Shown: piece by piece, positions 1-8,212 of the stretch
How the letters are laid out: each line of letters begins with the position of its first letter
How positions within the stretch are numbered: the stretch's first letter is position 1
Origin: Rs1 sp038900335
Lineage (GTDB): Bacteria; Pseudomonadota; Gammaproteobacteria; Pseudomonadales; Balneatricaceae
Direction: 5' to 3'
Length of the DNA stretch: 64,000 nt
NCBI GenBank assembly: GCA_038900335.1
Contig: JBBMRB010000009.1
Span: 62,001-126,000 of the forward strand
Position numbers and translations under genes: made by a program
The notes under the pieces: generated by a model
Told to the model about the DNA's origin: nothing
The model's input: only the letters and a program-made list of their open reading frames with translations
Databases searched by the model: none

Positions 1-1533
1 GATGATTCAAAAAAATCAAATGAATTAAAAAACTTAGCTGAACAATTAGCGCAGTTATCGAACAAAATAGAGGTTCGCTATATTGATCAGAGCGAGCGCA
101 AAAAACCTTCACTGGTACTGATACCAGTAAAAGATGGCAGCGAGACAACATCGAGTATTAGTTTTAGCGGTGTGCCATCAGGTCATGAGTTTAGCTCTCT
201 AATATTAGCTATTTTACAGACAGGTGGGCATCCACCGAGCATCAAAGAAGATGCGCTAAAGCGTATTAAAAGCTTATCGATAGATCAGCCAATTAAATTT
301 ACTAGCTATATATCATTAAGTTGCCAAACATGTCCGGCCGTTGTGCAAGCGCTTAATGCGCTAGCTATTTTACACCCTAAAATTAGCCATGAAATGGTTG
401 ATGGCAGTGTCTTCCAAGAGGAAGTGGCAGCGAAAGAGATTATGGCTGTGCCAAGTGTGTTTGCCAATGATGATCTATTTAGCCAAGGCGCCATCAATTT
501 AGATAAAATCATTGATAAGTTAGACGCTAATAGCGGTGCTAACAAAGCCGCTGAACTATCAGCATTAGAGCCTTACGATGTCATCATCATTGGCGGTGGA
601 CCAGCGGGGGCGTCAGCAGCTATTTATGCTGCGCGCAAAGGTTTTAGAACAGCGATAGTCGCTGAGCGTTTTGGCGGACAGGTGATGGATACGTTATCTA
701 TCGAGAACTTCATATCGGTTAGCAGTACTGATGGCCCGCACTTAGTCGCTAATTTAGAACAGCATGTTTTGGATTATGATGTCGATATTATCGAGCAAAG
801 CGTCACTAAAGTGCTTGATCGCAGTGATGACACGCTAGGTTATAACCAATTATTATTAGGCAATGATGCGATACTTAAAAGCCAATCAGTTATTTTGGCG
901 ACAGGTGCGCGTTGGAGAGAGCTAAACGTTAGCGGTGAAACTGAGTATCGCAATAAAGGTGTGGCGTATTGTCCACATTGTGATGGCCCTTTATTTAAAG
1001 GTAAAGAAGTGGCGGTAGTCGGTGGCGGAAACTCAGGTATTGAAGCGGCGATTGATTTAGCGGGCATTACCAGCAAAGTCACTGTGCTGGAGTTCTCCGA
1101 TAAGCTAATAGCTGATGAGGTATTGCAGAAAAAAGCCAAATCGATGGCAAATATAGAAATTATCTTAAATGCGCAAACTAACGAAGTGGTCGGCGATACT
1201 AAGAAAGTGACAGCGATTAATTATATTGATCGTGTGAGCGGCGAGCAAAAAAGCATCGCACTAGATGGTATTTTCGTACAGATAGGCCTGGTACCAAATA
1301 CTGGTTTTATACAAGGTGATATTGATTTAACAGCACGCGGTGAGATCATTGTAGATGAGCGTGGTCAAACCTCGATGTCCGGTGTTTTTGCCGCAGGTGA
1401 TGTCACTAACACTCCCTATAAGCAAATCATTATTGCGATGGGCAGTGGCGCGACAGCAGCGCTAGGTGCGTTTGATTATATTATTCGCAACCCATTATTA
1501 AATAAGGCTGAACAAAAGCAAATAGCTGCTTAA
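1..1533 (+). CDS. ahpF: Alkyl hydroperoxide reductase subunit F (5' end outside window)
   Basis: NADH-dependent flavoprotein disulfide reductase that reduces the peroxiredoxin AhpC in the cytoplasm. The reading frame is open from base 1, so the start lies upstream; 510 residues are present and family length is about 520, so only a short N-terminus is missing. An internal GTG at 172 is not the real start. Seen in order: an N-terminal thioredoxin-like region with a CQTC redox pair (window residues about 108-111), an FAD-binding GGGPAG motif (about 198), the active-site CPHC (about 324-327), an NAD-binding GGGNSG motif, and a C-terminal FAD motif near AAGDVT. AhpC is expected just upstream, outside the window. 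A strong hairpin terminator follows the stop. Confidence 0.96.
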   Translation, partial: DDSKKSNELKNLAEQLAQLSNKIEVRYIDQSERKKPSLVLIPVKDGSETTSSISFSGVPSGHEFSSLILAILQTGGHPPSIKEDALKRIKSLSIDQPIKFTSYISLSCQTCPAVVQALNALAILHPKISHEMVDGSVFQEEVAAKEIMAVPSVFANDDLFSQGAINLDKIIDKLDANSGANKAAELSALEPYDVIIIGGGPAGASAAIYAARKGFRTAIVAERFGGQVMDTLSIENFISVSSTDGPHLVANLEQHVLDYDVDIIEQSVTKVLDRSDDTLGYNQLLLGNDAILKSQSVILATGARWRELNVSGETEYRNKGVAYCPHCDGPLFKGKEVAVVGGGNSGIEAAIDLAGITSKVTVLEFSDKLIADEVLQKKAKSMANIEIILNAQTNEVVGDTKKVTAINYIDRVSGEQKSIALDGIFVQIGLVPNTGFIQGDIDLTARGEIIVDERGQTSMSGVFAAGDVTNTPYKQIIIAMGSGATAALGAFDYIIRNPLLNKAEQKQIAA

Positions 1534-1566
1534 CTAGCTGACGTTCTTGGCTGTGAGTTACATGAT

Positions 1567-1596
1567 AAAAAGGGAGCGTTATTAGCTCCCCTTTTT
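1567..1596. terminator. Bidirectional intrinsic terminator
   Basis: Arms AAAAAGGGAGC and GCTCCCCTTTTT surround a 7-nt loop (gttatta). An A-run on the left and a T-run on the right let it serve both convergent genes, ahpF (+) and the nitrilase (-). Confidence 0.88.
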
Positions 1597-1609
1597 GCTT
1601 AAATGCTTA

Positions 1610-2593
1610 TTAGTCGATCGTTTCAATAATGGCTTGTCTTCGTCTATCCACCACTAACTTGGTGACATCTGGTCTACTGTAGTGGCCTGCGACATCAAAA
1701 TTTTGTCGCTCTTCTCTTACTCGCGCTTGATCAATCACTGCGGTGTATAGTCCCTCTTCATTACATTGTGGTTCTATAATCCACTCGCCATCAGGCCCCG
1801 CTAGGCAAGAGCCACCGTTTGAAAGCATATCATCATCACCAGCACCTGCTAAAATAGCTGCTAAGTGCGGTGTGTTTTCAGGAAAATCTGACTTGCGCAT
1901 TAAGCCGCTAGCGGCCATTGAAAAAGAGCGGCCCTCTTTGGCGATGAATTTTGTTAAATCATGAGTATTACGATAGCAACCTGGCCAAATAGCGACGTGT
2001 AAATCTTCACCTAAACCATACAGTGCCGCTCGTGATAAAGGCATCCAGTTTTCCCAACAGTTGAGCCCGCCAACATGAAATGGCCCTAATGCATGTACTT
2101 GTAAACCGTGACCATCACCAGGTGCCCATGTTAAGCGCTCTTCATAGGTCGGCATTAATTTACGATGCACTGATTGGATAGTACCGCTTTTATCAATATA
2201 TACCATTGAGCAGTATAGGCTGTGACCGCCACGGTTTAGGGCTCTTTCTATAATTCCCACATAGGCAGCACATTGATTAGCTTTAGCGGCATCACAGATA
2301 GGGTCTAAATCGCCAGCTTCTATTTGCACCGCTTGTTCGGTGTAATGCGAGTGTAGCTCTTTTTGGTCTTGCGCGTTAAATCTGGCGCCATCCGTCATTG
2401 ATACCCAGTATGGATAGCCTGGGATAAGTGCTTCACCAAAAGCAACTAGCTCAACATTTTGATCGCCTGCTTGGCTCATCATATTGACCACTTTTTCAAT
2501 CGTCGCTTTTTTATCTAGCCACACAGGTGCGAGCTGGCCTAACCCTACTTTTAGTTGGTCTTTGCTCAATTGTGCGTCTTTGCTTGTAACCAT
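1610..2593 (-). CDS. Nitrilase family hydrolase (carbon-nitrogen hydrolase)
   Basis: Predicted cytoplasmic nitrilase converting an organic nitrile to a carboxylic acid and ammonia. The catalytic triad is visible: Glu in GEALIPGYPYW, Lys in HRKLMPTYEERLTW, and the nucleophilic Cys in GLNCWENWMPL. The CWEN context and the 327-aa length are typical of true nitrilases rather than amidases or N-carbamoylases. The start is ATG 2593, preceded by GAGAGG at good spacing; an upstream in-frame extension to 2665 has no such site. It is divergent from a LysR regulator at 2790, a classic regulator-target pair. The substrate cannot be inferred. Confidence 0.92.
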   Translation of the reverse strand: MVTSKDAQLSKDQLKVGLGQLAPVWLDKKATIEKVVNMMSQAGDQNVELVAFGEALIPGYPYWVSMTDGARFNAQDQKELHSHYTEQAVQIEAGDLDPICDAAKANQCAAYVGIIERALNRGGHSLYCSMVYIDKSGTIQSVHRKLMPTYEERLTWAPGDGHGLQVHALGPFHVGGLNCWENWMPLSRAALYGLGEDLHVAIWPGCYRNTHDLTKFIAKEGRSFSMAASGLMRKSDFPENTPHLAAILAGAGDDDMLSNGGSCLAGPDGEWIIEPQCNEEGLYTAVIDQARVREERQNFDVAGHYSRPDVTKLVVDRRRQAIIETID

Positions 2594-2658
2594 GGTAAAC
2601 CTCTCATAAATAAAAACGTATATGAATAATGTTAGCGTGTGATGATTGCTGTGAAATA

Positions 2659-2683
2659 TTAGCACGCGCTTTCGTGCAGCTAA
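2659..2683 (-). promoter_or_regulatory. Hairpin in nitrilase leader region
   Basis: TTAGCACG pairs with CGTGC-ag-CTAA, leaving a short loop and a 2-nt bulge, 66 bp upstream of the nitrilase start. It could be an operator or a leader hairpin. No factor is assigned. Confidence 0.3.
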
Positions 2684-2699
2684 TGCCTAGATAAAAGTA

Positions 2700-2715
2700 A
2701 TGAAAAGCATTTCAT
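2700..2715. promoter_or_regulatory. Palindrome in nitrilase/LysR divergent promoter
   Basis: ATGAAA-agca-TTTCAT is a perfect 6+6 dyad between the nitrilase (start 2593) and the LysR gene (start about 2790). LysR proteins usually bind a T-N11-A dyad in such a position, so this is the best candidate box for the adjacent regulator. The assignment is by position and symmetry only. Confidence 0.4.
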
Positions 2716-2789
2716 AACAAACGTTCAGTTATTATAATTACATATGCTTTAGGTAATAATACATTTAATAAGAATAGGACTTGTACCTC

Positions 2790-3710
2790 GTGGACATAAG
2801 TAAATTAATAATGTCACTGCCTGACATGGCCAGTTTTGTAGTGGTTGTCGAAGAGGGCAGCTTTAGTGCCGCCAGTATTAAACTCGGTGTCACACCTTCG
2901 GCGGTAAGCAGGCAGGTCTCTAGGTTGGAGCAAAATTTAGCGGTAAAGCTATTGGAGCGAACAACACGACAAATGAGCTTAAGTGTTGCAGGCAAGCCCG
3001 TGTATGAGCTATGTAAAACGATGTTAGAGTCGGCGCGTGAGGCGGCTGATGTATCAAGTTTTGCAACCACAGAGCCAGAGGGATTGTTGCGCATAGCGGC
3101 GCCTAAAGCGGTGGCTAAACTATTACTTGAGCCGCTGTTGCTGAGCTTTGCTCAACAGCATCCAAAGATAACACTGCAAGTAAAAGTCAGTGATCATATT
3201 ATTGACCCTATCGCCAATGAGGTCGATTTACTGGTGTCTTTGACGGCTCAGCCAAATCTTGGTTTGATTAGTAAGGAGCTACGAGAGGTTAAAATATTGC
3301 TGTGTGCCAGTGTCGATTACTTACAAAAACACGGTGATATTACACACCCTAGCCAGTTATCCGAGCACAGCTGTATTACGATCGGTGAATCAGTCAATGA
3401 TGATGTATTTGATATGCAATACTTACAAGAGAGTGTCAGAGTTAATGTCAGTGGTCGTTATCGGGTGAATCATTCACAAATGCGTTTAAATGCTATTTTA
3501 AGCGGTTTAGGAGTCGGCACCTTACCTGATTTTGTCGCAGCACAAGCAATTGCCGACGGCCGATTAGTGAATGTCTTGCCGCAGTGGTATTTAAAACATA
3601 ATTATCAAGGTACACTTAGGCTACAATATGCACAGTCTAAATTTATACCTGAGCGTTTAAAGCTGTTGGTAAAGTTTTTAGTGGATGGTTTTCAACACAC
3701 TAGCCACTAA
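2790..3710 (+). CDS. LysR family transcriptional regulator
   Basis: DNA-binding regulator of about 306 aa. An N-terminal winged HTH is visible (MASFVVVVEEGSFSAASIKL..PSAVSRQVSRLEQ), followed by a type 2 periplasmic-binding-like effector domain from about residue 90. The start is uncertain: GTG 2790 has AGGA 10 nt upstream, ATG 2811 lacks a clear site, and TTG 2781 is too close to AGGA. It is divergent from the nitrilase, which is the likely target, and is followed by an EamA transporter gene on the same strand that may be co-transcribed. The effector is unknown. Confidence 0.9.
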   Translation: MDISKLIMSLPDMASFVVVVEEGSFSAASIKLGVTPSAVSRQVSRLEQNLAVKLLERTTRQMSLSVAGKPVYELCKTMLESAREAADVSSFATTEPEGLLRIAAPKAVAKLLLEPLLLSFAQQHPKITLQVKVSDHIIDPIANEVDLLVSLTAQPNLGLISKELREVKILLCASVDYLQKHGDITHPSQLSEHSCITIGESVNDDVFDMQYLQESVRVNVSGRYRVNHSQMRLNAILSGLGVGTLPDFVAAQAIADGRLVNVLPQWYLKHNYQGTLRLQYAQSKFIPERLKLLVKFLVDGFQHTSH

Positions 3711-3771
3711 TGACCGGTTCACTAGCGCCAAGCTTTTAAGGCTCTGCATTAACAAATTAAGAGAGACAGTC

Positions 3772-4749
3772 GTGGATAAAACAACAACAAACGCGCAGCA
3801 AAATACAGCAGGTAATAACGAAAAACAGGCACTAAAGCAAACGACCTTAGGCCTATCTGCCCAAACGTGGGGTATTTTGTTACTGTTGATTACACCGGCG
3901 TTACTTAGCTCTAATATGATAGTCGCTAGGGCGGTCGCTGAGACCATACCCTCAGTGACTCTCGCCTTTACTCGCTGGCTCGTGGCGATTGTTATTCTAC
4001 TGCCATTTATTGGCATGAAAATGTGGCAAATAAGATCGTTGTTAATAGCAGAGTGGAAGCAGCTGTTACTGCTAGGTTGCCTAGGTATGGGAGTGTGTGG
4101 TGCTTTCCCCTATATCGGCGCTAAAACGACCACAGCGACTAATATTGGCTTGATTTATGCGCTATCGCCCATTTTTATTATACTATTCGCCCGCTTTTGG
4201 TATGCAGAGCAGCTGAGTAAACGCCAGTTCTTAGGTGTGTTTTTTGCCTTGAGCGGAGTGCTGGTGATAGTCGCTAAAGGCCAGTGGCAGATACTGACGA
4301 GCCTAGCTTTTAGTGCAGGTGATTTATGGATTTTAGCGGCATCAGCCTCCTGGGGTTTTTATTCCCTGTGGCAGGGGCATTTGAAAACAAAATTGAGTTT
4401 GTACATACGCTTTAGTGCAATGGCTTTTGGTGGCGTGTTGGCGCTGGCGCCATTCATGTTAATTGAATTGTATACTCAAGAGCCGATAGTATGGAGTAAT
4501 GACTATATTCAAACATTTGTTATCACTATTCTTTTCTTATCACTGGTATCTTCTATACTGGCTTATAGTGCCTACGCCAAGATTCAAAAAATATTGGGTA
4601 CCTCTAAAGCCTCACTAGTGATGTATGCGATCCCTTTATACAACGCCGCTTTAGCTTGGTTGTTATTAGGAGAAGAGCTACAGGGGTTTCATATAATGGG
4701 GGCACTGTTAATACTGCCTGGTCTGTTTTTAGCTGTCAGTAAACGCTAA
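3772..4749 (+). CDS. EamA/DMT family transporter
   Basis: Inner-membrane drug/metabolite transporter superfamily protein, about 325 aa, with two EamA repeats (about residues 25-155 and 170-310) and around ten hydrophobic segments. The start GTG 3772 is chosen because GAGA lies 8 nt upstream and the protein then begins with a short polar N-terminus before the first membrane segment. An earlier in-frame ATG at 3685 would overlap the LysR gene. Its position after the LysR gene suggests export or uptake of a metabolite linked to that regulator, but the substrate is unknown. Confidence 0.88.
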   Translation: MDKTTTNAQQNTAGNNEKQALKQTTLGLSAQTWGILLLLITPALLSSNMIVARAVAETIPSVTLAFTRWLVAIVILLPFIGMKMWQIRSLLIAEWKQLLLLGCLGMGVCGAFPYIGAKTTTATNIGLIYALSPIFIILFARFWYAEQLSKRQFLGVFFALSGVLVIVAKGQWQILTSLAFSAGDLWILAASASWGFYSLWQGHLKTKLSLYIRFSAMAFGGVLALAPFMLIELYTQEPIVWSNDYIQTFVITILFLSLVSSILAYSAYAKIQKILGTSKASLVMYAIPLYNAALAWLLLGEELQGFHIMGALLILPGLFLAVSKR

Positions 4750-4767
4750 AGCGTGGTTACTGATTTT

Positions 4768-4834
4768 AATTGGATCACGACATGTGTTTTGAAATATTAG
4801 TATTCAACTAGTGTGCGGCTGTCGTGATTGAATT
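4768..4834. promoter_or_regulatory. Long inverted repeat upstream of transglutaminase-like gene
   Basis: AATT-gg-ATCACGACA (4768-4782) is mirrored by TGTCGTGAT-tg-AATT (4820-4834) across a 37-nt interior. It lies between the EamA stop and the next start. It could be an EamA terminator without a T-run, or a paired operator. Confidence 0.4.
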
Positions 4835-4867
4835 CTATCAATTAACTCTTTATGCAGGATACTGACT

Positions 4868-6511
4868 ATGCATTTTAGCAACCCTTGCAAGAATACAATG
4901 AGCAAAGAGCTGACATTAAAAGCTGCTAGCAAATTATCGTGCCACTCTAGTTTCTCGATCTTTTTATCTGCATTTTTGTTAGCTAAATTACGTTTTTTTG
5001 ATGCCATTACGCGCTTCTTTAGTGGTTATAAATTGGTTGCGTTAGTGCTACTAATCATTTGTAGCAATAGCGTATTTGCCAAAGTTAATAATGACTCAGA
5101 TCTTAAATCAGCTTCGTTGATAACTGAGCAGCCGCAGTGGTTTGCTCTCTTTCTCGCTGATAAAAAAGCTGGCTATGCAAAGATGTCTAGGGTAGTACAA
5201 GGGCAGAAGGTGATCACGACTGCGACCACCCAAATGCAGATCAACCGAGGCGCAGATAATGTGTTGATAGAATCTGTTGAGCAAAGTGTCGAAACGCTCA
5301 GTGGACAGGCATTAAGTTTTAATTACTCACAGCAACAAGGTGCTTATCAGCAAGTTATAGAAGGCAAGATAAAAGATTCAGCTGTTCTTGATTTGAAAAT
5401 AACCTCAGCGGGTCAAACTAGCTATCAACAGCAACCTTGGTTGGCGGATTATGCATTATTTGAGCGCCAGCGTTTACAGATGATAGCGGCTGCAAAAAGT
5501 AAGGCTCAACAATTTACCAGCAACGCCTATATGATCAGTGCGATGCAGGTGATACCGACCACAACCATAATCGGTGATACCGGTTTTATAGACCTATTAG
5601 GTAAGGTCGTTAAGTTGACTGGACAAACACAGCAATTTGGTTTTGCCAACTCAGTCACTAATATTCAAAGTTATTGGGATGCTGATTATAACTTGCAAAA
5701 AATGGTGTGGCCAATGATGGGTACCACTCTACAATTGGTAGCCAGTACCGAACAATATGCACTAAGTGATAATCAGCCTTCAGACTTTTTCACTCAAGGT
5801 TTTACACAATCACCAGTGATTTCAATTGAGCAGAAGAAAAAAGGTCTCGTCTATCAGGTTTTGCGTCAAGCTGAATCGGCAAAGTTCATCACAACAGCAG
5901 AGCAAACAGTACAAACAACAAATAATGATGCCGAGTTATCCGTGATAGTGACACCGATAACAGATGCGCGCGGAGTTTATCCTTATCAAGGACAAGACCC
6001 TGATATTTTACCTTATCTTGAAGCGGATAGGTGGGCGCAAAGTGACGATGCCCAATTGATCACGCTAGCCAGTAAAGTGGTTGCAGGTTCACAAACGTCA
6101 GCACAAGCAGCAAAAATGTTAGAAATATTTGTTCGCGGCTATATTTCTGAGAAAAACCTCAGTGTCGGTTACGCATCAGCTTTAGAAGTGTTAGCAAGTA
6201 AAGAGGGTGATTGTACTGAACATGCTGTGCTGTTAGTGGCAATGTTAAAAGCAGTCGGTATCCCTGCGAGGGTCGCAACCGGCTTAGCTTATGCTGAAAG
6301 TTTCGCCGATAAGGAAAATGTCTTTGTGCCCCACGCTTGGGCGCAGGCTTATATTGGCAAACAGTGGGTTAGCTATGATGCCGCGCTCAATGGCTTTGAC
6401 AGCACGCATATTACTTTAGGTGTCGGTAATGCTGATCCATTAAATTTCTTTAATGTGCTTAATACTTTAGGTAACTTCGCAATTAAACAGGTAAGTGCTG
6501 CAACACTTTAA
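4868..6511 (+). CDS. Transglutaminase-like domain protein, membrane-anchored or exported
   Basis: 547-aa protein with a hydrophobic segment at about residues 52-71 (ending in a signal-peptidase-like SVFA) after an unusually long N-terminus, so the mature part should be periplasmic. The C-terminal third is a transglutaminase-like cysteine protease fold: Cys in ASKEGDCTEHAVLL, His in VPHAWAQAY and Asp in SYDAALNG form the expected triad. Such proteins are often peptidases or amidohydrolases. AGGAT lies 8 nt before ATG 4868. The long extension before the membrane segment could mean that a later start is used. The neighbours give no functional hint. Confidence 0.85.
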   Translation: MHFSNPCKNTMSKELTLKAASKLSCHSSFSIFLSAFLLAKLRFFDAITRFFSGYKLVALVLLIICSNSVFAKVNNDSDLKSASLITEQPQWFALFLADKKAGYAKMSRVVQGQKVITTATTQMQINRGADNVLIESVEQSVETLSGQALSFNYSQQQGAYQQVIEGKIKDSAVLDLKITSAGQTSYQQQPWLADYALFERQRLQMIAAAKSKAQQFTSNAYMISAMQVIPTTTIIGDTGFIDLLGKVVKLTGQTQQFGFANSVTNIQSYWDADYNLQKMVWPMMGTTLQLVASTEQYALSDNQPSDFFTQGFTQSPVISIEQKKKGLVYQVLRQAESAKFITTAEQTVQTTNNDAELSVIVTPITDARGVYPYQGQDPDILPYLEADRWAQSDDAQLITLASKVVAGSQTSAQAAKMLEIFVRGYISEKNLSVGYASALEVLASKEGDCTEHAVLLVAMLKAVGIPARVATGLAYAESFADKENVFVPHAWAQAYIGKQWVSYDAALNGFDSTHITLGVGNADPLNFFNVLNTLGNFAIKQVSAATL

Positions 6512-6537
6512 AGTATAAGTGACAGCACATCAATGAT

Positions 6538-6987
6538 CTAGCTTGCCGCAGCTGTTGCAAAGTTACTTAGCGCCTTGCTAACTTTATTTAATACCACATC
6601 ACAACCGACGATATTATGACGTTCTTTCAGGTATTGTGGGTTGTTGTATGAAATCCAAACAACATTTTTTTCGTCTTCTTGAATCAACGCTTTTTGTGGC
6701 AGATCAATAGCGACTGTCGGTGCGCATTTCATCAGCGGGCTACCTACTTTAGGGTTGCCGAAGATCACGACTTGTGTATTTACTATGTTAATGCCGACTT
6801 TTTGTGCACCTTTTGAATGCTCAATTCTATTGAATACAGTCATACCTTTTGACGTTAAAACGTTGACGAGTTTATCAGCCGTTTCAGCCACAGAGTGTTG
6901 GCTTTTAATACGGATCATGCCTTCACCTGCAACAGAAATCGTCGATAGTGGTAATAAAATGGATAGTGCGATCGCTTTTTTTAACAT
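6538..6987 (-). CDS. DUF302 domain protein, exported
   Basis: 149-aa protein with a signal peptide (residues 1-20, ending ISVAG) and a DUF302 fold of the TT1751 type. The family motif is visible in the stretch IVNTQVVIFGNPKVGSPLM and again in VWISYNNPQYL. Function is not established for the family. AGGGAAGGA precedes the ATG. It converges on the transglutaminase-like gene with 26 bp between the stops. Confidence 0.9.
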   Translation of the reverse strand: MLKKAIALSILLPLSTISVAGEGMIRIKSQHSVAETADKLVNVLTSKGMTVFNRIEHSKGAQKVGINIVNTQVVIFGNPKVGSPLMKCAPTVAIDLPQKALIQEDEKNVVWISYNNPQYLKERHNIVGCDVVLNKVSKALSNFATAAAS

Positions 6988-7316
6988 AAATCCTTCCCTA
7001 TGAATGGTGATTGTTTTGACTAAATATACAGCAATATAAATGTTTCAGCATATTCATTTTTGTATCGAACCAAGAATGACACGATGTAGAGCCGCGGTTA
7101 TTTTTAAAATAACAATAGCAGTTAAACAACAATAAGAGGTGCTGCAGTATTTAACTTATTTAAGATAGCTGAGAAAATCACTTAAAATAAAGATCAGTCA
7201 CTGCTGTGGCGTCAGGTTTAAAAGAGGGTGGTAGGAGAGATAAAACTAAAGAGCTGAGGTAGATAAAGAGCAGCAATATCGATTTTGATATTGCTGGGGT
7301 ACATGCTAATGCTTGA
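6988..7316. other. Intergenic region, DUF302 promoter side and GST 3' side
   Basis: No gene seen. It holds the upstream region of the DUF302 gene, a small palindrome GTTATTTT-t-AAAATAAC (7097-7113), and the hairpin that follows the GST gene. Confidence 0.6.
7271..7296 (-). terminator. Hairpin after GST gene
   Basis: CAGCAATATC and GATATTGCTG form a perfect 10-bp stem with a 6-nt loop, 20 nt past the GST stop. The T-run on the minus strand is weak (CTCTTTATC). Confidence 0.6.
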
Positions 7317-7880
7317 TTAAGAAGGCATTGCTGTCGCTTTGAAATGTTCTTCTTTATTCGCTTGAGCTAACAGTGCTTGTAAGTTGCTTAGACCATCAAG
7401 GCTGATGCGTTTTCTAGCAGTGCCCCAATCGATTAAGCAAGCAAGGCGAATTTCGCCAGCATTTAAAGCAGTACCAGCAACATGGCTAGCAGCAGCTTTG
7501 TCTAGTTCTTGTAGTACTGTCGTAACACGGTCTTTTTGACGTTGGATATAACCGCTAGATTTTTCATCAACACCATCAACTTCAAGTAAAAACACGTTAA
7601 TAACACTGTCTAGGCAAGTGTTAGCCATGCTGAACATTTCTTGTTCTTGAGCTGTTTGAATGAATTTGCAATCAGATTTTTCAGCAATATAAAACAGGAT
7701 AGAGCTAGAATCTGTTAATTTAACATCACCATCTTCAAGGTAAGGCACTTTCTTTGTCGCTGAATTTTGCGCACTTTGTGCATGGTCAGTTTCAACAAAT
7801 TCACATTCAAGACCGCTTTCTAACAATGCAATACGGCAATGACGAGCAAAAGGTGATGTATAGCTGGCATAAAGCTTCAT
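7317..7880 (-). CDS. Glutathione S-transferase family protein
   Basis: 187-aa cytosolic GST-like protein. The N-terminal thioredoxin-fold domain begins KLYASYTSPFARHCRIAL, with the Ser/Pro-Phe-Ala-Arg region and KVPYLEDGDVKLTDSSSILFYI giving the glutathione site (the cis-Pro and DSS motif). The C-terminal helical domain is short. AGGAT precedes ATG 7880. A perfect 12-bp palindrome 29 bp upstream suggests control by a TetR-type repressor. The substrate is unknown. Confidence 0.9.
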   Translation of the reverse strand: MKLYASYTSPFARHCRIALLESGLECEFVETDHAQSAQNSATKKVPYLEDGDVKLTDSSSILFYIAEKSDCKFIQTAQEQEMFSMANTCLDSVINVFLLEVDGVDEKSSGYIQRQKDRVTTVLQELDKAAASHVAGTALNAGEIRLACLIDWGTARKRISLDGLSNLQALLAQANKEEHFKATAMPS

Positions 7881-7908
7881 GGTGTATCCTCAATTAATTA
7901 TTATTTCT

Positions 7909-7920
7909 GAATGATCATTC
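7909..7920. promoter_or_regulatory. Perfect 12-bp palindrome, candidate TetR-type operator for GST gene
   Basis: GAATGATCATTC is a perfect palindrome 29 bp upstream of the GST ATG. Its position and symmetry suit a dimeric repressor of the TetR family. No such gene lies within the neighbouring kilobases. Confidence 0.5.
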
Positions 7921-8142
7921 TGGTTATTCTATCACCAGTTTATAATGTTTGAAATAGTTAATAACGACAATAGCGAAAATAACTAGTAAAAGCTTTTTTC
8001 GATTAGCTAAATAGCTCCATTTATGGGCTGCAAATAGCGGCTAGAAGAGTGCTTAGAAACCGCTTAAAAAGATATGGATGATAGAGGTAGGAATATCTTT
8101 GGAAATAAATAATATGAGGTTTGGGTAAGGTTTAAAGAATTA

Positions 8143-8187
8143 AATGACACGGTATATTTAGCTTAACGCTAGATATACCGTGTCATT
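8143..8187 (-). terminator. Very long perfect hairpin after decarboxylase gene
   Basis: Arms 8143-8162 and 8168-8187 pair over 20 bp (one G-T wobble) around a 5-nt loop. The outer 15 bp, from AATGACACGG inward, are perfect. The minus-strand continuation is TTTAATTCTTT, 25 nt past the decarboxylase stop, which fits a terminator. Confidence 0.7.
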
Positions 8188-8212
8188 GTCAATTACTGGT
8201 TGTTAAAGGTGA

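Larger units (their letters stand above)
7881..8212. other. Intergenic region, GST promoter and decarboxylase terminator
   Basis: No gene seen. It contains the palindrome at 7909-7920 near the GST start and the 20-bp hairpin at 8143-8187. Confidence 0.6.

Noticed and set aside
172..1533. Treating GTG 172 as the ahpF start
   Set aside because: The frame is open and AhpF-like from base 1, and the N-terminal thioredoxin-like region would be cut.
7097..7113. Palindrome GTTATTTT-t-AAAATAAC as an operator
   Set aside because: Fully AT-rich apart from the ends and over 100 bp from the nearest start; likely chance.
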